NCBI RefSeq assembly: GCF_007830265.1
Contig: NZ_VLKE01000001.1
Coordinates: 5,766,001-5,830,000 of the forward strand
DNA length: 64,000 bases
DNA from: Micromonospora olivasterospora
GTDB lineage: Bacteria; Actinomycetota; Actinomycetes; Mycobacteriales; Micromonosporaceae
Reading direction: 5' to 3'
Part shown: positions 57,086 to 64,000 of the stretch, piece after piece
Layout of the letters: every line of letters starts with the position of its first letter
How positions within the stretch are numbered: the stretch's first letter is position 1
Made by a program: the position numbers and the translations under genes
Notes under the pieces: generated by a model
The model's database searches: none
The model's input: the letters and a program-made list of their open reading frames with translations, nothing else
What the model was told of the DNA's origin: nothing

Positions 57086-57591
57086 GCCCGCAGCCGCGCC
57101 TTCCGCCTCGGCAGATCCGCGGCCCGGGGGGCAACGGCGACGATCACCCCGTCCCGGACCAGGCAGTAGGCCGGGAATCCCTTGACGCCGAATCCACGCT
57201 GCATCGCACCGTCGACACGGTCCTCGACGACCACCTCGGCGACCGCACGAAGCCGGCCGGCGACCTCGCGCCCCTCGTCGTCGCCGCCGGACACCACGGC
57301 CACGACCCGGTCGCGGGACCGCGCGTCCGCCAGGAACTCCGGCAGCTGCCGGTCACAGGCGTCGCAGCCCGGCGCGAAGAACCCGACGAGGGTCTCCTCG
57401 GACAGGTCGACGCCGGGATGTCCGACCGAGGTCCCCGGGGGTGACATCACCGGGCTGGCGGACATGGCGGAGGCGCCGCCGGTCGCGGCCCGGCTCTGCT
57501 CCCGCAGCCGACGGATGACTCCGAAGGTCAACAGCAGGTTGAGCACGCCCAGCGTGCCCACGATCAGGACGGCGGACATCAGCGCGGTCAT
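57082..57591 (-). CDS. TlpA/MauD-like membrane-anchored thiol-disulfide protein 1
   Basis: 169 residues. N-terminal helix LMSAVLIVGTLGVLNLLLTF with basic loop IRRLREQ, then a thioredoxin fold: LVGFFAPGCDACDRQLPEFL (CDAC), GVKGFPAYCLVRDG (cis-Pro). Its architecture equals that of MauD, needed for disulfide formation in the methylamine dehydrogenase small subunit. ATG 57591. It starts the coupled set TlpA-like, ABC, S26. Confidence 0.9.
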   Translation of the reverse strand: MTALMSAVLIVGTLGVLNLLLTFGVIRRLREQSRAATGGASAMSASPVMSPPGTSVGHPGVDLSEETLVGFFAPGCDACDRQLPEFLADARSRDRVVAVVSGGDDEGREVAGRLRAVAEVVVEDRVDGAMQRGFGVKGFPAYCLVRDGVIVAVAPRAADLPRRKARLRA

Positions 57592-57711
57592 CTGGCCCCC
57601 TATACGGACTCGTGGCGCACCCCGTCACGGCCGCGCCATCACCGGAACGACCATGGCCCCCGGCGGCGGCCGCCTGGCGGATCCCGGACGGTCTCGGACG
57701 CGGGTGCGGCG

Positions 57712-59118
57712 TCAGTGGACGAGACGACCGTTGCGGTAGTGCTCCGCGAGCCGGGACAGTGCGGCGCGGCGCTGGCTGATCGGCTCGTCGGTGCGCACCC
57801 GCTCGATGGCGTACGCCCGCACCATGCGGTGGAACCCGAACGCGTCACCGGCGGCCCGTTCCAACAGGTGCGCGGCCGCGAGCGTCTCCAGGTGGCGCCG
57901 CGCGGTCTCGACATCCAGGCCGACGAGAGCCGCGGCGGCGGGGCTGTCCACCTCGCGCCGGTTCAGCGCCAGCAGCCGCAGCACCCGTCGCGTTTCGGCC
58001 GGGAGATGCCGCTCGGACGCCGCCAGCGCGTCGCGAAGGCCGCCCGCCAGCACGAGCGCCGGCAGCGGCTTGAGATAGTCCGCCAGCAACCAGTCCGGAT
58101 GTCGGCCGAGGTGCTCGCCGATGACCGCCACCGCCAGGGGCAGATGCCCCACGGACGCGGCGATCCGCCGGACGATGCCCGGATCGGCGCCGAGCCGGAG
58201 GTGTCCGGCGATCCGGCCCAGCATCGAGAGCGCCTCGTGGGCGCGCAGCGGCCCCAGGGGCACCTCCTCCACCCGCGCCAGCCCGGGCAGCGTGTAGCGG
58301 CTGGTGATGATGGTGAAGGACCGCGCGCCGGTCGGCAGCAGCGCCTCGACGTGATGCCCGGGGGCCGCGTCGTCGAGCACGACCAGGGCGTCCTGGTCGC
58401 GCAGCAGGTGCCGATACCGGTCGATCCGGCCGTCCAGCGTGGCTGGGATCTCGTCGCCCCGCAGGCCGAGGAGACGCAGGAAGTCACCGAGCACCGCCCC
58501 CGGGTCGGCCGGCGGACCGGTCGGCGCGCAGCCACGCAGGTCGGCGAACAGCCGCACCCGGTGCAACCGGCCCCGGCCGACCAGGTGGTGCGCGGCGCGG
58601 AGGGCCAGGCTCGTCTTGCCCACGCCGGGCATGCCGCGGATCACCACCGCTCGACACGGCGAGGCCAGCGCGGCCAGCTCCGTCACCCGGCGCAACTCCC
58701 GGTCGCGGCCGACGAAGTCCGGAATCCCGGGAGGCAGTTCCTTCCTCGCGTCGACCAGCGCCGCCGCGACCGTCTCCCCCCGGACGTGCATCAGGGCGCG
58801 GCGCCAGCGCTCGGCGTACGCCGCATCGTCGTGCAACGCCCGGACGATCGCCACCAGCAGTTCCTCGTCCAGCCTGCGCCGGCCGAGGGTGAAGTAACCG
58901 GCCACGGTGCTCCGGGTGGTCAGCTCGCCGGCCGGCCGACCGGCCCGCTTCCAGCCTCCGTTCACCGCGTCGGTGATCGCTGTGTAGGGGCGGTCCCCGG
59001 CCCATGCCTTGAGCAGGCGCAACCGGGCGACCAGGTCGTCCAGGGTGGTCGCGCCGGCCGGGTCGGGTGGACGGACCTCCGCTCTGCTGGTCGGACGGAC
59101 GAACGCCACCTCGAACAC
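57712..59118 (-). CDS. STAND regulator with NB-ARC ATPase
   Basis: 468 residues. N-terminal about 100 residues are helical (LDDLVARLRLLKAWAGDRPY, YFTLGRRRLDEELLVAIVRA), a small domain that often precedes NB-ARC in actinobacteria. Then FVGRDRELRRV, Walker A GMPGVGKTSLA (about residue 160), DALVVLDDAAPG, ITSRYTLPGL and LGHLPLA-type motifs, ending with a winged helix and FHRMVRAYAIERV. No BTAD and no long TPR. Between the MauE-like and TlpA-like genes, so it is probably part of the peptide system. Confidence 0.8.
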   Translation of the reverse strand: MFEVAFVRPTSRAEVRPPDPAGATTLDDLVARLRLLKAWAGDRPYTAITDAVNGGWKRAGRPAGELTTRSTVAGYFTLGRRRLDEELLVAIVRALHDDAAYAERWRRALMHVRGETVAAALVDARKELPPGIPDFVGRDRELRRVTELAALASPCRAVVIRGMPGVGKTSLALRAAHHLVGRGRLHRVRLFADLRGCAPTGPPADPGAVLGDFLRLLGLRGDEIPATLDGRIDRYRHLLRDQDALVVLDDAAPGHHVEALLPTGARSFTIITSRYTLPGLARVEEVPLGPLRAHEALSMLGRIAGHLRLGADPGIVRRIAASVGHLPLAVAVIGEHLGRHPDWLLADYLKPLPALVLAGGLRDALAASERHLPAETRRVLRLLALNRREVDSPAAAALVGLDVETARRHLETLAAAHLLERAAGDAFGFHRMVRAYAIERVRTDEPISQRRAALSRLAEHYRNGRLVH

Positions 59119-59178
59119 CCCCGAATCACGTGCGAAGAGCGCGCCACGACGTCACGGGGCGCCCGCCAGGAGTTTCCG

Positions 59179-59706
59179 TCAGGCGGGCGACCGGAAGAGG
59201 GCGACCAGATCGTCGAGCGCGACGACCAGCGCGCCGAGGAGCAGGCCGGCGAAGACGGCCAGCGAGGCCCCCGCGAGCGGCAGCTCCGCGGACGACACCG
59301 AGGCCGCCAGGCCGAGCCCGGCGGCGGCCGTCAGCGCGCCGTTGCGGACGACGTGTTGCCAACCGAGCGGCGTGTCGGAGGCGCCGAAGCAGCGGCACGG
59401 CGCCCGGCGGCCGCGGCGGACGGTTCGCGCCACGCCCACCGTGAACGCCGCCAGCAGCAGGCCGGCCAACGCCGACCCGGCCGTCCCGCTCCACCTGGCG
59501 GGACACAGCAGGAGCAGCACCACCGCCGCTTCGGCGGCCACCGTCGCGGCCGCCGCGGGCCGCAGGACGCTCACCGGCACGGCGTCCATCTGCCGCAGCG
59601 ACCGGACGAAGGCGGTGTAGCTCGCCCGGCCGGACACCTTGCCGGCCAGCGCCGTCACGAAGACGACAGCGAGCAGAGCCCGCGCTCCGACCTCCAGATA
59701 GCGCAT
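59179..59706 (-). CDS. MauE/DoxX-like membrane redox protein
   Basis: 175 residues with four transmembrane helices. YLEVGARALLAVVFVTALAGKVSG (the helix-1 pattern of MauE/DoxD), VRSLRQMDAVPV, then ARTVRRGRRAPCRCFGASDT with a Cys-x-Cys close to the membrane, as in MauE proteins. MauE works with MauD to form disulfides. It is the first gene after a candidate SARP operator and likely leads the minus-strand operon. Confidence 0.85.
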   Translation of the reverse strand: MRYLEVGARALLAVVFVTALAGKVSGRASYTAFVRSLRQMDAVPVSVLRPAAAATVAAEAAVVLLLLCPARWSGTAGSALAGLLLAAFTVGVARTVRRGRRAPCRCFGASDTPLGWQHVVRNGALTAAAGLGLAASVSSAELPLAGASLAVFAGLLLGALVVALDDLVALFRSPA

Positions 59707-59773
59707 GCGACGTTACTCCTTTCGATCCGGACCGTGGGCTTCCCGAGCTCGCCCTCCACCGTCGGTGCCGGGC

Positions 59774-59801
59774 GTGTAAAGCCGGTGGAAGCCCGGTGGA
59801 C
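59774..59801 (-). promoter_or_regulatory. Candidate SARP operator B, three hexamers with 11-bp period
   Basis: On the minus strand: GTCCAC (59801-59796), TTCCAC (59790-59785), TTACAC (59779-59774), each starting exactly 11 bp after the previous. The last lies 67 bp before the MauE-like ATG. The same arrangement and order occur before peptide 2 (62729-62756). Confidence 0.65.
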
Positions 59802-59818
59802 CGAGCGACGACCTCAGG

Positions 59819-62622
59819 TCACGGGCGCGGGCCGAGGGAGACCATGTCGAGCGCGGTCAGCTTGCGTTGCAGCTCCGGCACGGCGGGGTGGCCGAGTTCG
59901 TCGGCGATGTGCAGCGCGTGCCGCCAGGTCGCCCGGGCCGCCTGCGGATCGCCGCCGGCGCGGTACGTGTCGCCGAGGTGGTCCAGGATGCCCGCCTCGT
60001 TGTACCGGTCGCCGAAGCCGCGGACCAGGTCGAGCGCCCGCTCGTAGCAGGCGACCGCGTAGGCGTACCCGCCGAGCTGGTGGTGCGCGTGCCCGAGGCT
60101 GTCCCACGCGCCCGCCTCGGCGTGGCGGTCGCCGATCTCCTGGTCCAGCAGCACCGCCTGGGCGCAGTACTCGAGCGACCTGCGGTGGTCGCCGAGCATG
60201 CCGTGCAGCCACCCGGCGTTGTTCAGCGCCATGGCCTGTCCGGCCCGGTGGCCGGCCTGCCGGTACAGCGCCAGGGCGCGTTCGTTGTGCTCGAGCGCAT
60301 CCCGCCGGTGGCCCCGCTGGTCGCACACCCAGCCCAGGCCCCGGTGCGTGTGCGCCCGGCTGACGAGGTCGCCCAGTTCGGCGTACCGCTCCAGTGCCTC
60401 CCGGAAGTGGAGCTGGCCGTCGTCGAGCCGGCCCAGCTGGGTGTGGACGACGCCGAGGCTGCGGTGCGCGGCGGCCTCCCAGGAACGGTCCCCAAGCCGC
60501 CGCGCCGCCGCCAGCGCGGTCCGCTGCGTCGCGGCCCAGTCGTGCCAGTGCCCCCGGTAGTCGAAGAACGTGTCGAGGGTCCAGGCCAGCTGCCAGGCGT
60601 ACGCGTCGAGGCCGGCGCGGACCGCCAGTTCGACGACGCCCAGCAGCGCCGGGCGCTCGGCGGTGAACCAGGCCAGCGCCGCGGCGTGGTCGGCGAGCTC
60701 CTCGGGCGCCACCGCCGGGCGGCGGCCGGCGCCGGGATGCCGTCGCGGTGCGGGGCGAGCAGCCGCGCGGCCCGGTGGGCGGTGCCCAGGTAGTGGCCGA
60801 CGAGGCGGTGCTGGGCGGCGTCCCGGTCGGCCGGCGTGTCGACGGTGTGGGCCAGTTCGGTGGCGTAGGCGCGCAGCAGGTCGTGGAAGGTGTACCGGCC
60901 CGGTGCGTGCTCGGTGACCAGGTGCAGCTCGCACAGCTCGGTCAACAGCGGCCGTACCCTGCGTACCGGGAGACCGGCCAGGCTGGCGACGACCGGGACG
61001 GTGACGTCCGGTCCCGGGCTCAGGCCGAGCAGGCGGAACATCCGGGCGGCGTCCGCGGCGAGCGCCCGGTACGACCAGGAGAAGACCGCCCGCACGTCGG
61101 TGGCCGCGTCCCCGTTGGCGAAGCCGTCCAGGCCGACCCGGCCGGTGCACAGCTCCGCGGCGAGGGCACCCAGCGGGAATTTCCGGTGCACGCAGGCGCG
61201 GGCGGCCACGACGGCCAGGGCCAGCGGCAGCCCGGCGCAGGCCGCGACGACCTCGTCGACCGCGAGCGGCTCGACCACCAGCCGGTCCACGCCCAGGCGC
61301 CACTCGAGCAGCAGCCGTGCCTCGGCGGCGGTGAGCACGTCGAGCACGAGCGGATCGGCCCCGTCGGCGGCGGCGAGGCCGGTCATCTGGTTGCGGCTGG
61401 TCACCAGCACCGCGCTGCCCGGCGCGCCGGGCAGCAGCGGGCGCACCTGCGCGGCGTCCCGGGCGTTGTCGAGCACCACCAGGATCCGCCGATCCGCCAG
61501 CAGGCTGCGGTACAGGCCGACCCGCGCGTCGAGGGTGGCCGGGATCCGCTGCGCCGGCACGTGCAGCGCGTCCAGGAAGCCGCGCACGGCCTCGTCGGGA
61601 GTCGTCGCCGCGCCGCCGGGGTCGAATCCGCGCAGGTTCACGTACAGCTGGCCGTCGGGGAACCGGTCGGCGACCGTGTGCGCCACCCGGACCGCGAAGG
61701 TCGTCTTGCCGACGCCCGCGGGCCCGGTCACCACCAACGCCTCGCGCGCCGACATCGGGTCGCACAGGTGCCGCCGGGCCCGCTCGAACTCCGCCGTGCG
61801 ACCGACGAAGCGCACCGGCTCCGGCGGCAGCAGGCAGGGCGCGGCACGCGGCCCCGGCCAGGCCGCGGGCGGTGCCTCCCGGCGGAGGATCGCGCGCTGC
61901 ACCTCGTGCAGGCCGGGCGCGTCGAGGCCCCGCTCGCGCAGCAGGGTCAGCCCCTCGCGGCACACCTGCGCCGCCTCCTCCACGCGCTGCTCCGCGTAGA
62001 GGGCGAGGGCCAGCAGCCGGCGCAGCGCCTCGTCGTACGGCTCGTCCGCGACCGCTCCCACGAGCTGGCCGACGGCCTCCGGGTACCGGCCCAGGGCGCA
62101 CAGCGCCTCCGCGTGGCCGCGCCACACCGACCGCCGCATCGAGTCGAGCCGGGCGATCTCCCGCAACGCGAAGGGCTGGTCGGCCACGTCCGCGTACGCC
62201 GGACCGCGCCACAGCGCCAGGGCCTCCCCGAACACCGCCGCCGCCCGCTCCGTCGCGCCGTCGGACAGCAGTCGGCGGCCCTCGTCGTAGGCGCGCTCGA
62301 ACCGCCACGCGTCGATCCGCTCCGGCGGCAGGTCCAACTGGTACCCGACGCTGCCCGCGCTGCCGACCGTGACGAGCACGCGGGCGTCGGCGGGGTCGGG
62401 GGTGAGTGCTCGCCGCAGGTGCGAGACATGGCTGCGCAGCGTCGCCGCCGAGGCGCTCCGGTCGCCCCACAGCAGGGTCATCAGCCGGGCGGCCGGAACC
62501 GGCCGACCGACCTCGACGACGAGCACCGACAACAAGGCGACCAGCCGGGGACCGAGGCGCACCGGCGTGCCGTCCCGCTCCGCCCGCACCGGTCCGAGCA
62601 CGCCGACCCGCAAAGCTCCCAC
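59819..62622 (-). CDS. AfsR/SARP-family regulator (BTAD, NB-ARC, TPR), one-base frameshift
   Basis: About 935 residues. Winged-helix DNA-binding domain 1-95 (LRVGVLGPVRAERDGTPV, LSVLVVEVGRPVPAARLM), BTAD to about 245, NB-ARC with FVGRTAEFERAR, GPAGVGKTTFAVRVAH (near 300), ILVVLDNARDAAQV, then C-terminal TPRs (AHRSLGVVHTQLGRL, AMALNNAGWLHGML, YNEAGILDHLGDTYRAGG). The frame breaks near 60718-60722, where a third G appears to be missing; the TPR half is read to 59819. GTG 62622. Between the two promoters it probably controls. Confidence 0.88.
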
Positions 62623-62654
62623 CGTGAGACACCCCCGTGTACGGCAGCCCGAGT

Positions 62655-62667
62655 TCGATCATATCGA
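62655..62667 (-). promoter_or_regulatory. Palindrome tcgatcatatcga with a -10-like tatgat
   Basis: 5-bp arms tcgat/atcga around cat, the only AT-rich site before the AfsR-like gene. On the minus strand it includes TATGAT (62664-62659), about 37 bp before the GTG. No good -35 is seen. Confidence 0.4.
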
Positions 62668-62728
62668 CCAGTTCCAACGCGGCGGTGCCCGTGGCCGCCG
62701 AAGTTCCGTCCGGCGCGCGGCCCTCGGG

Positions 62729-62756
62729 CTCCACCCGCCTTCCACGCCGGTTGCAC
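62729..62756 (+). promoter_or_regulatory. Candidate SARP operator A, three hexamers with 11-bp period
   Basis: CTCCAC (62729-62734), TTCCAC (62740-62745), TTGCAC (62751-62756); the last is 76 bp before the peptide 2 ATG. Matches operator B in hexamer sequence, order and spacing. An 11-bp period places all hexamers on one DNA face, as known for SARP sites. Confidence 0.65.
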
Positions 62757-62832
62757 CCGGCCCGGCGACGGTGGTCACCAGCGTGCGGGACCCGCCCCAC
62801 GCGTACCACGGTCGCGCGGAAAGGAGTTCGGG

Positions 62833-63021
62833 ATGTACAGGCTCATGGAGAAGGTGGGCGGCAGGCTCCTCGGGATGTTCGTGCCGGAGGTGGAGGCCGC
62901 GGCGGCGTCGGCCAACGCCTGCCGGTGGAAGTACTTCTCCAGCTGCTGGCAGTGCGGCTACGGCGCCTGCGACGCGTACTGCTGCGACGGGGCCGGCTGC
63001 TCGACCATCGTCTGCTACTGA
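62833..63021 (+). CDS. Cys-rich exported peptide precursor 2
   Basis: 62 residues. Leader 1-29 (MYRLMEKVGGRLLGMFVPEV), core 30-62 with eight Cys at 30, 38, 41, 46, 50, 51, 56, 61, rich in Gly, Tyr, Trp. ATG 62833 has aaggag 7 nt upstream; an inner Met5 is possible. Leader motif and Pro-to-Cys distance match peptide 1, although the cores differ apart from Cys-x2-Cys-Gly. ..SANA before Cys30 has Ala at -3 and -1, a good signal-peptidase site. First gene of the plus-strand cassette. Confidence 0.86.
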   Translation: MYRLMEKVGGRLLGMFVPEVEAAAASANACRWKYFSSCWQCGYGACDAYCCDGAGCSTIVCY

Positions 63022-63027
63022 CCGGCC

Positions 63028-63063
63028 GACCCGGCCGGCGGGCCCCGGCCCGCCGGCCGGGTC
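63028..63063 (+). terminator. Very strong hairpin right after peptide 2
   Basis: Perfect 16-bp stem (63028-63043 with 63048-63063) and 4-nt loop, 7 bp past the peptide stop and 70 bp before the TlpA-like ATG. It should attenuate read-through so the peptide mRNA exceeds that of the downstream genes. Confidence 0.8.
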
Positions 63064-63132
63064 ACACCCCCAGTCCACACGCGGGTCCGCGGGCTCGGCC
63101 GGCGGGCCGCGGCGCAGCCTCCAGGAGAGACC

Positions 63133-63678
63133 ATGCCCTTCCTCATCGCGGCGCTCGCCCTCGTCGGGGCGCTCTGCCTGCTCGACCTCGTCCTGACCGT
63201 CGGCGTCGTCAAGCGGCTGCGCGAGCACACCGCGCTGCTCGCCGAGGTCGTCCCGCCGTCGCCCGCCGTCACGGTGGGCCAAAAGATCGGACCGTTCGAG
63301 GCGACCACGGTGACCGGCGAGCCGGTCACGACGGACCGGCTCGGCTCCGGCACCCTGGTCGGCTTCTTCTCCCCCACCTGCGGCCCCTGCAAGGACAAGC
63401 TGCCCAAGTTCGTCGCGCACGTGCGTGGCCTGCCCGCCGGGCAGGAGCGGCCGCTGGCGGTGGTGATCGGGGACGCCGAGCAGGCCGGGGACTTCCTCGC
63501 CGAGTTGGGCCCGGTCGCGCGGGTGGTCGTCGAGCGCGGCGACGGCGCGGTGAGCAGCGCGTTCGGCGTACGGGCGTACCCGACACTGCTGCGGGTCGAC
63601 CGCGACGACGCGGGCCGGCTGGTGGTCGCCGCCAACCGGGTGGAGGTCGACCGGCCGGCCCCGGTGGCGGTCGGATGA
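63133..63678 (+). CDS. TlpA/MauD-like membrane-anchored thiol-disulfide protein 2
   Basis: 181 residues, paralogue of the protein at 57082-57591. N-terminal helix FLIAALALVGALCLLDLVLT with the same following VVKRLREHTALL, then thioredoxin fold with LVGFFSPTCGPCKDKLPKFV (CGPC) and FGVRAYPTLLRVDRDD (cis-Pro). ATG 63133 after caggaga. The stop overlaps the next ABC start by ATGA, the same coupling as in the first cassette. Confidence 0.9.
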   Translation: MPFLIAALALVGALCLLDLVLTVGVVKRLREHTALLAEVVPPSPAVTVGQKIGPFEATTVTGEPVTTDRLGSGTLVGFFSPTCGPCKDKLPKFVAHVRGLPAGQERPLAVVIGDAEQAGDFLAELGPVARVVVERGDGAVSSAFGVRAYPTLLRVDRDDAGRLVVAANRVEVDRPAPVAVG

Positions 63679-64000
63679 GCCGCCGACCGCCGGCCCCGGC
63701 ACCCGGGCCGGGGGCGCTGGCCCGGGTACGCGCCGCGGCGACGCTCACCGCGCGGGCGGCGCCGCTGCGCCTGACCGGGTACGCCGGGCTCACCCTGCTC
63801 GGCGGCACACTGCCGGTGCTCGCCGCCTGGCTGACCAAGCTGGTGCTCGACGGCCTGGTCCGCGGCGCCGCGCTCACCGGGCTCGCGGCGCTGGCCGGGG
63901 CGCTGGCGCTGGCCGGCCTGCTGACCGCGGCCGTCCCGCAGCTCACCGAGTACCTGCGGGCGGAGCTGGACCGGGCGGCCGGGCTGCGCGCGCACGACCG
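63675..64000 (+). CDS. ABC exporter of second cassette, cut by window end
   Basis: First 108 residues only. LRLTGYAGLTLLGGTLPVLA and AWLTKLVLDGLVRGA match the start of the exporter at 55283-57085 (AWLTKLAIDGIVERG there), as does LTEYLRAELDRAAGLRAHDR. ATG 63675 is coupled to the TlpA-like gene. The ATPase domain lies outside the window. Confidence 0.85.
   Translation, partial: MSRRPPAPAPGPGALARVRAAATLTARAAPLRLTGYAGLTLLGGTLPVLAAWLTKLVLDGLVRGAALTGLAALAGALALAGLLTAAVPQLTEYLRAELDRAAGLRAHD

Noticed and set aside
55340..57169. Long plus-strand open frame opposite the ABC exporter
   Set aside because: Antisense shadow of a high-GC gene; His/Arg/Gln-rich composition and no domain.

Overview
The window comes from a high-GC actinomycete, most likely Micromonosporaceae. 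The evidence is pervasive G/C third positions, frequent GTG starts, mycothiol-dependent enzymes (an MscR-type dehydrogenase cut by the left edge and a maleylpyruvate-isomerase-type protein), AfsR/SARP-like regulators, a class F sortase, and dispersed palindromic repeats. This is inference from gene content; no rRNA, tRNA or CRISPR was seen.

Layout. 1-3.2 kb: mycothiol-linked dehydrogenase, a small membrane protein and an IS110-family insertion sequence. 3.2-9.3 kb: MFS/GntR pair, FeS-type photolyase, SDR plus an EthA-like Baeyer-Villiger monooxygenase. 9.3-16.6 kb: a broken metallo-hydrolase, archease facing RtcB, a pentapeptide-repeat protein, RNase HI, lycopene cyclase. 16.7-26.2 kb: aldo/keto reductase, TauD remnant, surface protein plus sortase, CorA, a repeat-dense gene-free stretch, a C39-like secreted protease, transporters, SPFH protein. 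26.5-34.9 kb: a tightly overlapping divergent locus joining GTP cyclohydrolase II, a RibD-type reductase and a divergent PTPS homologue to glycosyl/methyl transferases, a flippase-like protein, a CDP-alcohol phosphatidyltransferase and a membrane phosphoesterase. 35.7-45.7 kb: GntR/UTRA regulator and an Lsr-like ABC importer with LsrF-like aldolase, GlpD-like dehydrogenase and FGGY kinase. 45.4-54.5 kb: several chimeric or truncated genes between intact ones, including a PAP2/kinase/LPG-synthase-TM fusion. 54.5-64 kb: a two-cassette system around two related 62-65 residue peptides with eight cysteines each.

The last region is the strongest candidate for an undescribed system. Each peptide has a leader with Arg-x4-Phe-Val-Pro followed exactly 12 residues after the Pro by the first Cys. 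Around them lie two TlpA/MauD-like thiol-disulfide proteins, a MauE-like membrane redox protein, two ABC exporters, an S26 signal peptidase and two STAND regulators, one a full AfsR-type BTAD/NB-ARC/TPR protein. The two oppositely oriented promoter regions (before mauE-like and before peptide 2) each carry three hexamers spaced exactly 11 bp, the geometry of SARP operators. I infer an exported disulfide-rich peptide pathway under SARP control.

Quality caution. Seven reading frames are each broken by one missing G/C, usually in a short G/C run (archease, MFS, methyltransferase, FGGY kinase, PAP2 fusion, sigma chimera, AfsR-like regulator), and several genes are fused or internally deleted. Systematic consensus or assembly error is at least as likely as gene decay.
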